The notes beneath the pieces are model-generated. The model had not been told where the DNA came from. It did no database searches and saw only the letters and a list, made by a program, of their open reading frames with translations. A stretch of 22,806 nt of DNA from Pleurotus djamor (lineage: Eukaryota; Basidiomycota; Agaricomycetes; Agaricales; Pleurotaceae), in the NCBI GenBank assembly GCA_029747585.1, contig JAPEVF010000719.1, forward strand, positions 1 through 22,806, in the 5' to 3' direction. Made by a program: the position numbers and the translations under genes. Of the stretch, positions 1-9,373 are shown one piece after another (positions within the stretch are counted from its first letter, which is position 1; the number at the start of each line of letters is the position of its first letter).

Positions 1-1177
1 ACTTTCAAACTCAAGCATGATACCCGGAAGTTTTGTTTTTTTTTTTTTGCTTGTAAGCCTCTGTAGACAGCGATAACTCTTCGGCTGATTCTTGAAGGTC
101 TTTTCAGGAACGAGAAAATCCGCGGCTATGTCGTTATGGTCCCTGGTGCCCCCTTTCGCTTGGGACTTGTGGACGACCATTGAAACACAAGTGAAGGCCA
201 TCTGTCATTTTCCTTCGAGTTTGCCGTTCGGAATCGAGCGCTTACCACTGGGGCCGAATTGACTAAAGCGTCTTGGTGGTATTCCTTCTGTCCTGGTCTG
301 GACCGGCTGGAACTCTTCTACGCTTCAACCGCCAGCGTTCATCCCTACCTTAAGCTAACCGCTCCGTCTGTGGCAATATAGACACAACTATCTCCGTCCA
401 ACGCTTCGAGATAGTGAACGCTCGGACTAACCTTCTTTGTCAGGCAACCTATGGTCAAGCTCAACCTCCGAGTCCGCCGGTTAGTCTCTGTTCGTTATTT
501 TGTAACCAAGCGTATTCTTACTGTATTCAGTATGTACGTATGTGCGGCTCATTGCAGCTACTCTCAGAACTTGGAACGATAGGCATGCATCGCCGTTCTC
601 GTTTAGCTCTTGGTTTGCTGGCTTCTCGCTCCCTTCGCTGTAAGACCGCTCCGACCCATGACTCCTTCGGTCATAACCAAACATCGCGGATAAATAACGA
701 CCAAGGACCGTGTGTATGACGTTTTATTGAACCAGTATGCTTTCGGCAATGTTAATGATCTATGTCCCTAGTAGTGGCTTTGGCGGATAGCATGGGCCGG
801 GACTTGTTACATACCTCCACCACTCCATCCACACTCTACGGATTAGCGAAGCCAAAGGCAACCCATTGACGCACTGTTGAACCTTCTCTCATGTTGTTTC
901 ATCGACCCTCCGTCGCAACAACCTCAGTGGGGCAGTCAAGTCATGGCCACACCCCGGATCAACTGTGTTCTTGTCCAGCCCTACGATAACCTCTCTTTGG
1001 GTCATCGATCCTGAACTGAAAGACTATCTCCTAGATGCTGAAACCTCTCAGCGTCATTGAGTCCGGGAGTAGTACGCTTCTTCCCTCTCCACGGCGTTAA
1101 AGTGTCTTTCGAAAGTTAGGGTGTATTTCATGCTTTACATATCTATTCCCGTCACTTACCCTTCTCATTACTATCAG
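1..1177. other. Unassigned region, no gene called
   Basis: No protein family, RNA gene or repeat is recognisable here. A stretch at about 895-1055 (+) stays open for roughly 50 codons and reads like protein (it contains the residues SGAVKSWPHPGST and VIDPELKDYLLDAE). It has no convincing start or donor site, so I do not call it. Short stop-free stretches occur by chance in DNA of this composition. Confidence 0.3.
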
Positions 1178-1368
1178 ATGGAAAGGAGCTTGTGCAAGAA
1201 GTGGAAGAAAGTCTTTTCGGGAGTAACTTCAAGTTTACCATGGATGCGGCGGACGACGGACGCTATACGTACGTTGACACGGACTCCGAGAGTGACATGA
1301 TGACATACATCTATCCTCGAAGATCCTTAGATTCACAGACTAAGCTAGATAGGATATACTTGCGCGTC
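1178..1368 (+). other. Candidate internal exon of an unrecognised gene
   Basis: The stretch is open for 63 codons between a plausible acceptor (CTTAC branch-like motif, then CAG at 1175-1177) and a perfect GTAAGT donor at 1369. The predicted peptide is acidic and tyrosine-rich (it includes DAADDGRYTYVDTDSESD), which is unlike a random translation. A possible next exon starts near 1429 and runs to a GTAAAC donor near 1472. I do not recognise the family and could not join it to a start codon. It may belong to the same plus-strand gene as the pieces at 3.0-5.0 kb, but this is inference. Confidence 0.3.
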
Positions 1369-3023
1369 GTAAGTCCATCTCTCCACTCCACCAATTTATA
1401 CCCAGTACTGAGAGTTCTCGAGCAGGCACCTCAACGGGTAACAACCGCGCATAAAGTGTATCTACGGTGGTAAACCCACGCTCACGCCACGGAAGCCTGG
1501 GTTAGCCTGTTAGGCGAACATTACATAGAGCCCCGGCGGTCCACCGAGCACGTCGCATTTTCTAGCCAATAGCCAAGTCCAACTGACGCTCAAACCAAGC
1601 GATTTACTCCTTTTGACGGACCCCCTCTATATTACGGCTGTCCTACCTCCTTCGTAGTGGAACTCAATGGCGACGAATGGACGAACAAACGCGTGTTGGT
1701 AAGTATATGGAGGTCTGAATATGTCGCTTGTAGGGTCGATGCGAGAAGGGCGGTAGAGCATTTCAAGCAACCTAGCACTGGCCTGTGGCCACGCCCACGC
1801 CACAGAGGCGTGAGCGTGCGAGCAGTGTACCGCAGCCCAAAGTCCACCGCGTACGGTAAGTGCCCTCATAAGATTCCATGTTTCGGCATAGTACAACTAA
1901 TATAGCCTTCGACTAGACGCATATGCACTGCCGGATAGTTGTTGTCCCAACGCTGTCCAGCTCATCCAGTGTCCGCTACCTTCCTCATGACCAGCCATTG
2001 ATCAACATGTTGGTGTGTAACACAGACTCTTTCTCATCTCCCCGTGATTGATATTAACCATTGCGCTGAACTCTGAAGGATGTATCCTTTTCTAGGGTCA
2101 TGTCAGTGTGAACGATTTGGCGGTTCTCGATGTTCCCATCCTGCCATCTTGAACTTACACCTGGCGTATTTGCACAGCTTTCCACGCGAGCGTCGCTGTC
2201 TTTGAAACTGCTAAGGCACCTTCCTTTCTTAATTAGTATATTTATTCTGTCCCAAGATCCCCTGCTAATTTCCAATTTCCCAAAAAAGGTCAAACTTTCC
2301 TCCCCAAACCAGCCAACTGCCAGGATTTAGAAGACAGGCCTTGCAGGTAAGATCCAGTCGCCATCTTCTACAATCTGCCATATGCGATTGACAAAACGGC
2401 GCGTGGATCATTCACACAAAGCCTCGAAAGATCTCACTTCGGATCTCGCTCGACTAGAAGGAATGGCCCGAAATTGCCATGCTTGTTGGACGATGGCCGC
2501 CTCTCAGGTTTGTCGTGTTGGAATGTTGACATACTTATTCACTACCCGTTTATTGCTAGTATACTGTCCCCGGTCCCGCTCGCAGTTTCTGAAGGTCCTT
2601 GATAACGCTTCGGTTAATTGAAAGGTTTCCGGTCTCGAACCTGGTGTTTCCCGAACAAGAATTCTTTCCCACTCGCTCGCTATACATACGCCCCGTGAAA
2701 ATAATAATGATACTAAATGGGAGGCGGATGCCGTTTCCCAGATGGACGCCACAGACTCTTTATGGTGGTGCGATGCTCGATCCATTCAGTCCCTATTCAA
2801 ATGCTGATTTATGACCATCAGTCACCGACTTCTTACCAACTGAGCCCGAAAGTGAACACAGCTCATGTGATGAGTGACAACGGATGGTCAGCCCCTTCGC
2901 TACGTAGTTGGAGAGAGCGTTGATACCAGGCCGCATGTTCAGGAATGAAAAGGTTTGGCATGACGGTGCGCGAGATTATTGATTTTTCTTTTTTGTGAAC
3001 GCCAAAACACCCGAAAATTGTGT
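1369..3023. other. Unassigned region with fragmentary coding-like stretches
   Basis: Several short plus-strand stretches read like protein, for example at about 1585-1700, which ends at a GTAAGT donor, and at about 2370-2507. Adjacent stretches could not be linked in consistent phase with canonical introns. The region may hold middle exons of an intron-rich gene or decayed coding DNA. No known domain is visible. Confidence 0.25.
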
Positions 3024-3280
3024 GGAGACAAAGCTGTATATCCCCGCGTCGGGCCGCCGCGGTGCCTTTTTGGCCAAGCTGCATAAAGTGGCGGCCCTCC
3101 TGGCGGAATGGGGTTAGTGATCAGCTAAGTCATGGGAATCTGATTGTTTGTATATCTGCTAAGTCACTAATGCTCCTAATCCTTTATTTTTCGGTTTCAG
3201 CAAGTGCTTCCTCATCTCCCGACGTGACGCCTGCCAGGAGCTACTTCCTGGACATCACCAAGGCTGAAGACGACGATAAC
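3024..3280 (+). other. Candidate exon pair of an unrecognised gene
   Basis: Two open stretches, about 3024-3112 and 3201-3280, are joined by a GTTAGT..TTTCAG intron of 88 nt. The split codon is restored in frame: phase 1, leftover G plus CA gives Ala. The first piece is basic and amphipathic (it contains LYIPASGRRGAFLAKLHK). The second is Ser/Asp-rich (SSSPDVTPARSYFLDITKA). A GTACGA donor follows at 3281, but the next exon was not resolved. The family is unrecognised. Confidence 0.3.
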
Positions 3281-4386
3281 GTACGATCCACACCCAATTA
3301 TGTATCAAGGCACGGAAAGCTTACTATGTACGCGTGTACCATCCAGATCCCTTGACGCTTGTCTCGTCTCCTACGTGTGTTCGCAAACTGGGGTCAAACC
3401 TTTTGAAAAGCACCCCCGCCAAAATTTCTGATTCTGGATCAAACTACCTTTTGCCATGCTCTGCGGACTTTCTTAATATACTCGATGCGTTCTGGAGAGC
3501 TTGGCCACGTATGTATGGTTCCTCAACGCCGTGGGCATGGTTGACTAGTACTGTCCGGACGAACTTGCAAATCGTCGAAGAAATGGTGGCGCAACCCCTT
3601 GGCTATGTACGACGGTCCCATTCCAGACAACGGTTCGAGCTCGGCCCGTGGAAACGCTCCTGAAGGCTAGGGGCTTACAGAACTTGGATGAACGAAATCA
3701 CATCCGCAACCTTCAAGCACAGCTCCCGTTGAATTGACCCATTAATTACAGGAAAATCGACGAGACTTTGGAGCTGATGCATCCAGTGCGAGGCGTCCAA
3801 TGAATCGTTTGGAAACACGAGTGTAACGTACAAGCAGCAGCGAACGTCCCCTCCTTCCTCCCCGAGAGAAAGCAACATCCACCTTCACTGGAACCGGCTA
3901 TCAGGGTTCGTGGTCGCGTTCGAAGACTAACGGCTCTGTGGTAGTGTTTATGCCAGACTTAGCCTCGAAACCTCTGGAAACGAAGGCCCGGGTGTTTTCT
4001 GCAAACCCAATCTACGAAGCCTGGTTCAGAGACGATCTCACCGACGGATCCCAGGCTCGTGAAGTTTCCTTTTCTACGAGGACTCAATGTCGACACTTTC
4101 TGCAGCCAAGACGTGTAAAGCTCATAATTTGGCAAGTCGAGCACGATTTGCACATGTATGTATGTTCATTGACTTCACGCTAATGTACCAGTGACGCTCC
4201 AAGTCCATTTCTTCATAGTCCATACCTTTCTCTTGCCCGATGAATATACGAGCGACTGCTGGTCACCCAGATGATCTCAATCACCCCCCTGCTTTCTTTG
4301 TGTCTAAGTCAAAGAATTGCATAGGGCCGGACGGCCTTTATTCTCCTGTTCCCGCGACTCCCAGGCCACTAACGGACGGAAAACAG
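3281..4386. other. Unassigned region between candidate exons
   Basis: This region has open plus-strand stretches in changing frames. One at about 4076-4159 ends at tandem GTATGT donors, and one starts after an acceptor at 4191 with a CTAAT branch-like motif. The implied intron between them would be only 32 nt, so I leave the region unassembled. It probably holds middle exons of the gene whose best-supported end is at 5029. Confidence 0.25.
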
Positions 4387-5029
4387 CAGTTTGTATCGAA
4401 CCCGTGTCCTACCTCTTGGCTCTGACATATGTTTGACGGAGTTCACGTACGTCCGCCATTTATCCACTGTGACTAATGTAAATACTGTAACGCAGATCCA
4501 GCCAGTGTCGCCACGATTGTCAATTTGAGGTACATCCCGCTCTCGTGGGCCTTCTGGTTCCATGACGTGTTGCGCTGTCTTCTCTCTATCATTATACAGT
4601 ACTCATCCTCTCGTTTCTCAGATCTTGGCGCCCACCGTTTCTCCGTACAAACACAGCTACTCTATCTCTCCCCGAGCGCATGGTCCACCGCTGATCCTTA
4701 TGATACTACTGACCAGTGTCCTTCATTTGTGAAGCTGATGCTGCGGACATGTTCCCCATCCCCCATCTACAAGCATGATACCTCGTATCATGCCCAAGGG
4801 CTAATTAGTAACCATCCTCTTCGTAACTCAACCGCTCGATGATTCTATAAAAAAAGACGGCTACTTCTACTCGATTCTAGGGAGGCGTCCAAAGGCTGGT
4901 CGGTGGACAAGGAACAGTTCGTGTTCTCGGTGAGCTACCCTTTTTCTTCTCTTTTCCTCCCTTACATGCGACAACGGCAGACGAGGATGGTTTCGATACG
5001 ATATCTTCGGTCATACCATGCCACCATGA
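4387..5029 (+). CDS. 3' part of an unrecognised intron-rich gene (tentative)
   Basis: Five exons chain in consistent phase: about 4387-4446, 4496-4529, 4600-4807, 4881-4929 and 4981-5029, ending in TGA at 5027-5029. The four introns use GTACGT, GTACAT, GTAACC and GTGAGC donors with AG acceptors and are 49, 70, 73 and 51 nt. The predicted C-terminal ~130 residues include LPLGSDICLTEFTSSQ and LGAHRFSVQTQLLYLS, then a basic aromatic end. Several cysteines are present. No signal peptide, membrane span or known domain is visible. The 5' part is unresolved. In the third-last to last exons a different frame also stays open and would end at 5165-5167, so the terminus is uncertain. Function is unknown. 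Confidence 0.35.
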
Positions 5030-5663
5030 TGACGTAAAAGTAAGTCTACATGTGTAGTGATGCTACTCAGAGTTGAATGACTGCTGCTCACCATGAGCCT
5101 ACTACTAGGCTGCTGCACACATCCATTGATACTTACTCTGCCATAGGAGCAGCCCAGTAAAGAGTGATACATGGCACCTGGGTGGTCCGTTGCCATTCTC
5201 CCTGTTCCCCTCATATCATCTTTGACCATGAGCTTTCGTTTTCTTGAAGTCAGATTCGAAGCCTCCACTCTTATGAAAACCGAACCGCGTCGAAGTTCTC
5301 AGTTCACCCAAATTTTCATGGGACAAACCCTCATCGGCCTCACCGCCCATAGTCTACAGTGTGTTTGACGAGCCGCAAGCTCCGTCGTCCGTCCGTCCGT
5401 CTGTTGACTTCTCCGTATCAACCATCAGCCTAGCAAATTTTGTCTTTTTCTTTTTCTTCCTGACCTTCACGTTCGCTGACCCTACCCTTCTCCATTGCTC
5501 GCTTGTCAACTGCTAGTGCAGCAGTGCAGGACTTGTCGTCGTCATCGATAAAGCGCATCAACACGGACCTCCACCAGCCGCGGCTGTATTTGGGGTCGCC
5601 GTCCAAATTCTAAGGTACCCTGGGAATTATTTAATTAACATTTTATCTATGTCGTAGTTGTGG

Positions 5664-5670
5664 CGCGAAA
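5664..5670 (+). promoter_or_regulatory. SCB/E2F-like site CGCGAAA
   Basis: The heptamer CGCGAAA matches the Swi4-type SCB consensus (CRCGAAA). With its flanks (GGCGCGAAA) it also matches the complement of an E2F half-site. G1 cyclins including yeast PCL1 and PCL2 are known SBF targets, which is why the site is listed. It lies about 810 bp upstream of the cyclin start, so relevance depends on where transcription begins. A heptamer match alone is weak evidence. Confidence 0.25.
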
Positions 5671-6039
5671 CTCAATTACGTCCATATCTGGACAATCTTT
5701 GCCACGCCTCTTCGCCGTTCGGCCATTGGGCTAAGTCAGTGACATATTTGAAGCATGGTGCTTGGTGGTATTCTGACTCGAATGGGCCTACGATGAGACG
5801 ATGAGACGAATACATGGGTCAAATGGAAGGGTCGCGTTGAAAGAAGGGATGAGGACGTTTTTAATCAGTTTACGAGACACCGCACACGCAAACCGATTGT
5901 AATGCAAACTTCCTTCTCTTCCAAATGGGCGGGTTTTGTTTTGTCAGTTGGTGGCGCTCGCAGTCGTCGCGGATGATGATATTCTGATATATCATATGGT
6001 GGGCGACCGGTACTGAGCTCGACAGTTGGAGGTGGTTGA

Positions 6040-6061
6040 ACCTGAGGTCAGGTTGACCTGA
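6040..6061. promoter_or_regulatory. Three alternating copies of hexamer ACCTGA
   Basis: ACCTGA, its reverse complement TCAGGT, and ACCTGA again occur in sequence, each pair separated by exactly 2 nt. The same stretch also contains the inverted pair AGGTCA/TGACCT with 3 nt spacing. Regular inverted spacing suggests a cooperative transcription-factor site about 420 bp upstream of the cyclin start codon. The factor is unknown. Confidence 0.35.
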
Positions 6062-6265
6062 AGAAGTTGGCGTGCGCAGAAAATTATATTAAATAATTAA
6101 TAATTTGCAGACAAGTCAGTTCCTCGTAACCACGCAATGCCTGTGATTAGGAGAGTTGAGTGTGGGAAAAATGAATAGGGATGGTTAAGGGAAAGTCTAT
6201 GGGGAATCCCTGGGGAATCCCCTTGTTTGGCTGTTTGTGCACCTTCCCAGCAAGGGAAATTGGAA

Positions 6266-6273
6266 TATAAATA
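6266..6273 (+). promoter_or_regulatory. TATA-like box TATAAATA
   Basis: This is a consensus-like TATAAATA about 206 bp upstream of the cyclin start codon, in a locally AT-rich stretch. Position and orientation fit a core promoter for the gene at 6479. No other gene starts nearby. Confidence 0.35.
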
Positions 6274-6478
6274 TGAAAATAACATTTTCAGATTATTGGA
6301 TAATACGCAATTTAGATTGGAATGCAAAAAAAGAAATGAATCTTGATCGAAGCGTGACAAGGGAGTTGCTCGTTCTAAGGAGGCCCAATTCTCCCTGTGC
6401 CAGTATGATTATTATTATGGTCATTACGCCCGCCTCTTCAAATATCTTTACCCCCTCAGCGAGATTCCTCATCATACA

Positions 6479-9373
6479 ATGTGGTCTCCCATAACTCCCC
6501 CAATGTCCTCTGCCCTCCAACAACGAAAAATGCATGTCACGACAACTCTTCCTCCCATAACACATTTTGACAGACATTTGCCTCCTCGTAAGTATCCCGT
6601 CCTCCTCATCCAGTGTGACCAGCATACACATAATGCGCATATAGTCACGCCCCCAGATGAAGACATGTCCTCGAGCTCATCGTCCGACGCGTCGTGTTCC
6701 TCTTCTTCCCGACTACCATCCATACCATCCTTCGCAGCCCCCGTCCCGACCTCCACGACGACCACGACTACCACGACAGCGACGACGAGCAACCCATTCG
6801 ATGAGCCCTATTTCGTTGACTGGCTCGACATCGCCAGGACGCGTTCAGCGCATTTCATAGCGGAGAAGACGTGCGAGATGATATGTTACCTTTGGTTTGC
6901 CTCTTCACCTCCTGCATCATCTTCGGCGACGTCTACATCACCAACGACGGCGACGACAGCATCGACATCTTCACCGCAGCACTCGTATCCATCTCCTAAC
7001 CCAAGTACCTCCCCGATACTCCGTAATTCGAAACCGACAACATCGACTTTGCAATTGATAGCGACTCCTGCCTTTGTCTCGTTCATGCAAAAGATGCTCG
7101 AGACAACTCAAGTGTCTCAATCGGTCATAGTACTGTCGCTGCATTATATACATCGTCTCAAAGAACGGAATCGGTATACTGCGGGACAGCCCGGTAGCGA
7201 GTTTAGGATTGCGGTGGCTGGGCTTATGATGGCAAACAAATTCCTTGACGAGTACGCCTTTGATTTGTTCTTTGACCGGTATATATGCTCACCGGACTCC
7301 TCATCCAGCAATACTTACACCAATAAAACATGGTCCGAAGTCTCAGGCATCTCCCTCATCGAAATTAACAAAATGGAACGCGAATTCTTGCTGGGAGTGG
7401 ACTTCAATTTGTATGTGGATGAGCGGACTTATAAAAACTGGACGAATCTGTTGAAGGGCTTGGTGGCGGCAAAGGAGAGGGATTCGAGGCAGTGGAAAAA
7501 GTCGAGGAGAGGGGTAGCAGTGGAGAGAGGCAGGCCATCAGGAGTATACGGTCACGCAAACCCACCGTCGACGACGGGCCCAACATCGAGGACGAGGTCT
7601 TTCCATCACCCGAGACCGCGTTCGACGTCGCCCAGTCATTCTTCGTCCCTGCGCTCCACATCGTATACGTATCCTCGCTCTCGTCCTCAGCCAGTTGCTA
7701 CTTACGCGCACACAACCCACTCGTACCCTCAGCAGCAACAACTCCCTTCGCCGCCGCATTATCAACCGCCGCATCCTCAATATCCCCAACCGACCTCTCA
7801 ATACGCGCATATCAACGACTCGCCTACGCATCACAAGTCTGGATCCAAGCGCACCGCAGAGGCCGCTTTCTCGCCCACCTCTGCTACCTTTTCTCAAGTT
7901 CCTTGGAAGAGACCAATTGGAATTTCTATTACGACCAACACAACTCCGTCGGGACACTATCAGGGTCTGCACCCCCATCAGGGCAACAATATAGGTATTT
8001 CAACTCCTGGGCAATCGCCTCTAGAAGGGTTGCAGTCGTTTGCAAAGATGTCGATAGCTGCTTCTGGCACGGCGACCACCGTGCACTCGGCTTGTAACTC
8101 ACCGACACCGATCACTCCCGCTTCTGCTACCCGTTCCAACGCCCATTCGCATTCGTATCCCCATGCTCATACTCAAACTTCCTCTCACCCCCACTCTTCG
8201 TCCTCCACGTCTTCTGCAACCCCTGTCAAGTCTACCGCGCAGCCAGGTTACATATCATCGTCGTCACCGACGACACTGTCTGCTGCATACGACTATGACG
8301 CAGAAGCCTCTACGAAGGGGAATGGCGGTGTTCCAAAGAGTCTGTATTACTATTCACTCTCTTGCTCCCCGATGAGCCGCGGATTTGAGGATGACGGACA
8401 GAGAAGCGGGTCGGACGATGAGCGTGAAGATGAGATTATGGAGGCCGAGGAGGAGAGTGGTGGGTGGCGGGAGTCGAAGAAGACTTTTGCTGGAACGTAC
8501 GAAGACGGCCGAAAAGCAAGACTACGTTGCCATCAAACCACCGTTTCCTCAACTCAGCATCCTCATCCACCACAGCCACCACATCCAGCGCATGCTTCGC
8601 CTTCAAGTGCCGGCTCGACGTCCTATTATTCGTACTACTACCCATCGTACTCTCACTCGCCTTTCGGTCACGGTCGATCTGTTCGCGGGGAGCCCCATGG
8701 TACCAGCGGTATCGATAGCGGCCGTAGTGTTGGATATCCGTCTGATGTCCAAAGTGCACGGACGAGCCCGGTTTACTCGGTTAGAGGATATCATCCTCAG
8801 CCTCATCACCAGCAGCAACCACTTCATTCGTCTTCCATCCCGCATTCACATCTCACGTCTACGACGCCCGCACAACCCCAACTCGGAGCAGCTGAGCATC
8901 AGGCCGTTGTGTTGCCTCATTTCAATGAGACTGTTTGGGCGAAACCGGCGTATGCTGCGACTACGACGACGCCGTCTAGTGGGTACCATCAGCAGCAGCA
9001 ACCCCACCAAGCACAACGACCTGATCGCGCGTACACCCACCCTCAACAGCATCAACCCCAAGAACGGTATTCCCCCTCACATTCCCAACCACAACCGCAG
9101 CAATACTCTCACTCTCCGTCTCCATCATCCTCTACCCCACACCGAACACATCAGAAGGATGTGAATATCAATCATCACCGTAATAGCATCCCTTCGGCGC
9201 CATTCAACAATGCTGGACCTCCGGGGGTTGTGCATTTCTATCCGACGCCGGTGCAGCAACAGAGGGTTTTTACTGGGAGCGCTGCGTATTCTGGCGGATA
9301 TGGGTATGGTGGATACCATCAGAATCAGTATGGAAGTGCACCGAGCAATGGGTATGCTGCGCAGGGTAGATGA
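6479..9373 (+). CDS. PCL/PHO80-type cyclin domain protein
   Basis: This is a partner cyclin of the PHO80/PCL family, expected to activate a Pho85/CDK5-type kinase. The family core is clear: VEKTCEM-like helix and CYLWF (near residue 110 of the spliced protein), then FMQKMLETTQVSQSVIVLSL, LKERNRY, FRIAVAGLMMANKFLDD, NTYTNKTWSEVSGI and NKMEREFLLGVDFNLYVD. The cyclin fold spans about residues 91-295. The frame is open throughout, but two introns are indicated: 6588-6644 (GTAAGT..TAG) and 7252-7308 (GTACGC..CAG). Each is 57 nt, in frame and stop-free. Removing the second restores the conserved KFLDDNTYTNK run. The spliced protein is about 926 aa. A Ser/Thr/Pro-rich insert of about 50 residues splits the cyclin core. 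Residues ~300-926 are low complexity (Ser, Pro, His, Gln, Tyr) with one acidic patch. The start at 6479 is the first in-frame ATG; 6503 and 6530 are alternatives. Confidence 0.9.
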   Translation: MWSPITPPMSSALQQRKMHVTTTLPPITHFDRHLPPRKYPVLLIQCDQHTHNAHIVTPPDEDMSSSSSSDASCSSSSRLPSIPSFAAPVPTSTTTTTTTTATTSNPFDEPYFVDWLDIARTRSAHFIAEKTCEMICYLWFASSPPASSSATSTSPTTATTASTSSPQHSYPSPNPSTSPILRNSKPTTSTLQLIATPAFVSFMQKMLETTQVSQSVIVLSLHYIHRLKERNRYTAGQPGSEFRIAVAGLMMANKFLDEYAFDLFFDRYICSPDSSSSNTYTNKTWSEVSGISLIEINKMEREFLLGVDFNLYVDERTYKNWTNLLKGLVAAKERDSRQWKKSRRGVAVERGRPSGVYGHANPPSTTGPTSRTRSFHHPRPRSTSPSHSSSLRSTSYTYPRSRPQPVATYAHTTHSYPQQQQLPSPPHYQPPHPQYPQPTSQYAHINDSPTHHKSGSKRTAEAAFSPTSATFSQVPWKRPIGISITTNTTPSGHYQGLHPHQGNNIGISTPGQSPLEGLQSFAKMSIAASGTATTVHSACNSPTPITPASATRSNAHSHSYPHAHTQTSSHPHSSSSTSSATPVKSTAQPGYISSSSPTTLSAAYDYDAEASTKGNGGVPKSLYYYSLSCSPMSRGFEDDGQRSGSDDEREDEIMEAEEESGGWRESKKTFAGTYEDGRKARLRCHQTTVSSTQHPHPPQPPHPAHASPSSAGSTSYYSYYYPSYSHSPFGHGRSVRGEPHGTSGIDSGRSVGYPSDVQSARTSPVYSVRGYHPQPHHQQQPLHSSSIPHSHLTSTTPAQPQLGAAEHQAVVLPHFNETVWAKPAYAATTTTPSSGYHQQQQPHQAQRPDRAYTHPQQHQPQERYSPSHSQPQPQQYSHSPSPSSSTPHRTHQKDVNINHHRNSIPSAPFNNAGPPGVVHFYPTPVQQQRVFTGSAAYSGGYGYGGYHQNQYGSAPSNGYAAQGR

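Larger units (their letters stand above)
5030..6478. promoter_or_regulatory. Upstream region of the PCL-type cyclin gene
   Basis: No gene is supported in this 1.45 kb. It contains a short GTCC tandem run near 5388-5400, a repeated ACGATGAG near 5790-5803, an AT-rich patch at about 6079-6105 and the individual sites listed separately. It presumably carries the promoter and 5' untranslated region of the cyclin gene that starts at 6479, plus the 3' flank of the tentative gene ending at 5029. Confidence 0.45.

Noticed and set aside
414..719. 101-codon open frame near the left edge
   Set aside because: No recognisable domain, overlapped by an antisense frame of similar quality, and no promoter or splice support.
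5388..5402. Short GTCC tandem repeat
   Set aside because: Only about three units; too short to be more than incidental simple sequence.
7538..7978. 146-codon antisense open frame in the cyclin
   Set aside because: Very arginine-rich antisense of Ser/Pro codons, typical of a reverse shadow.
7492..8097. 201-codon open frame overlapping the cyclin
   Set aside because: Another shadow frame; it overlaps the end of the cyclin fold in a different frame and shows no family.
8385..9164. 259-codon open frame in a second plus frame of the cyclin tail
   Set aside because: Arg/Leu/Ser/His-rich shadow of the low-complexity cyclin tail; the main frame is open for the full gene and contains the family domain.
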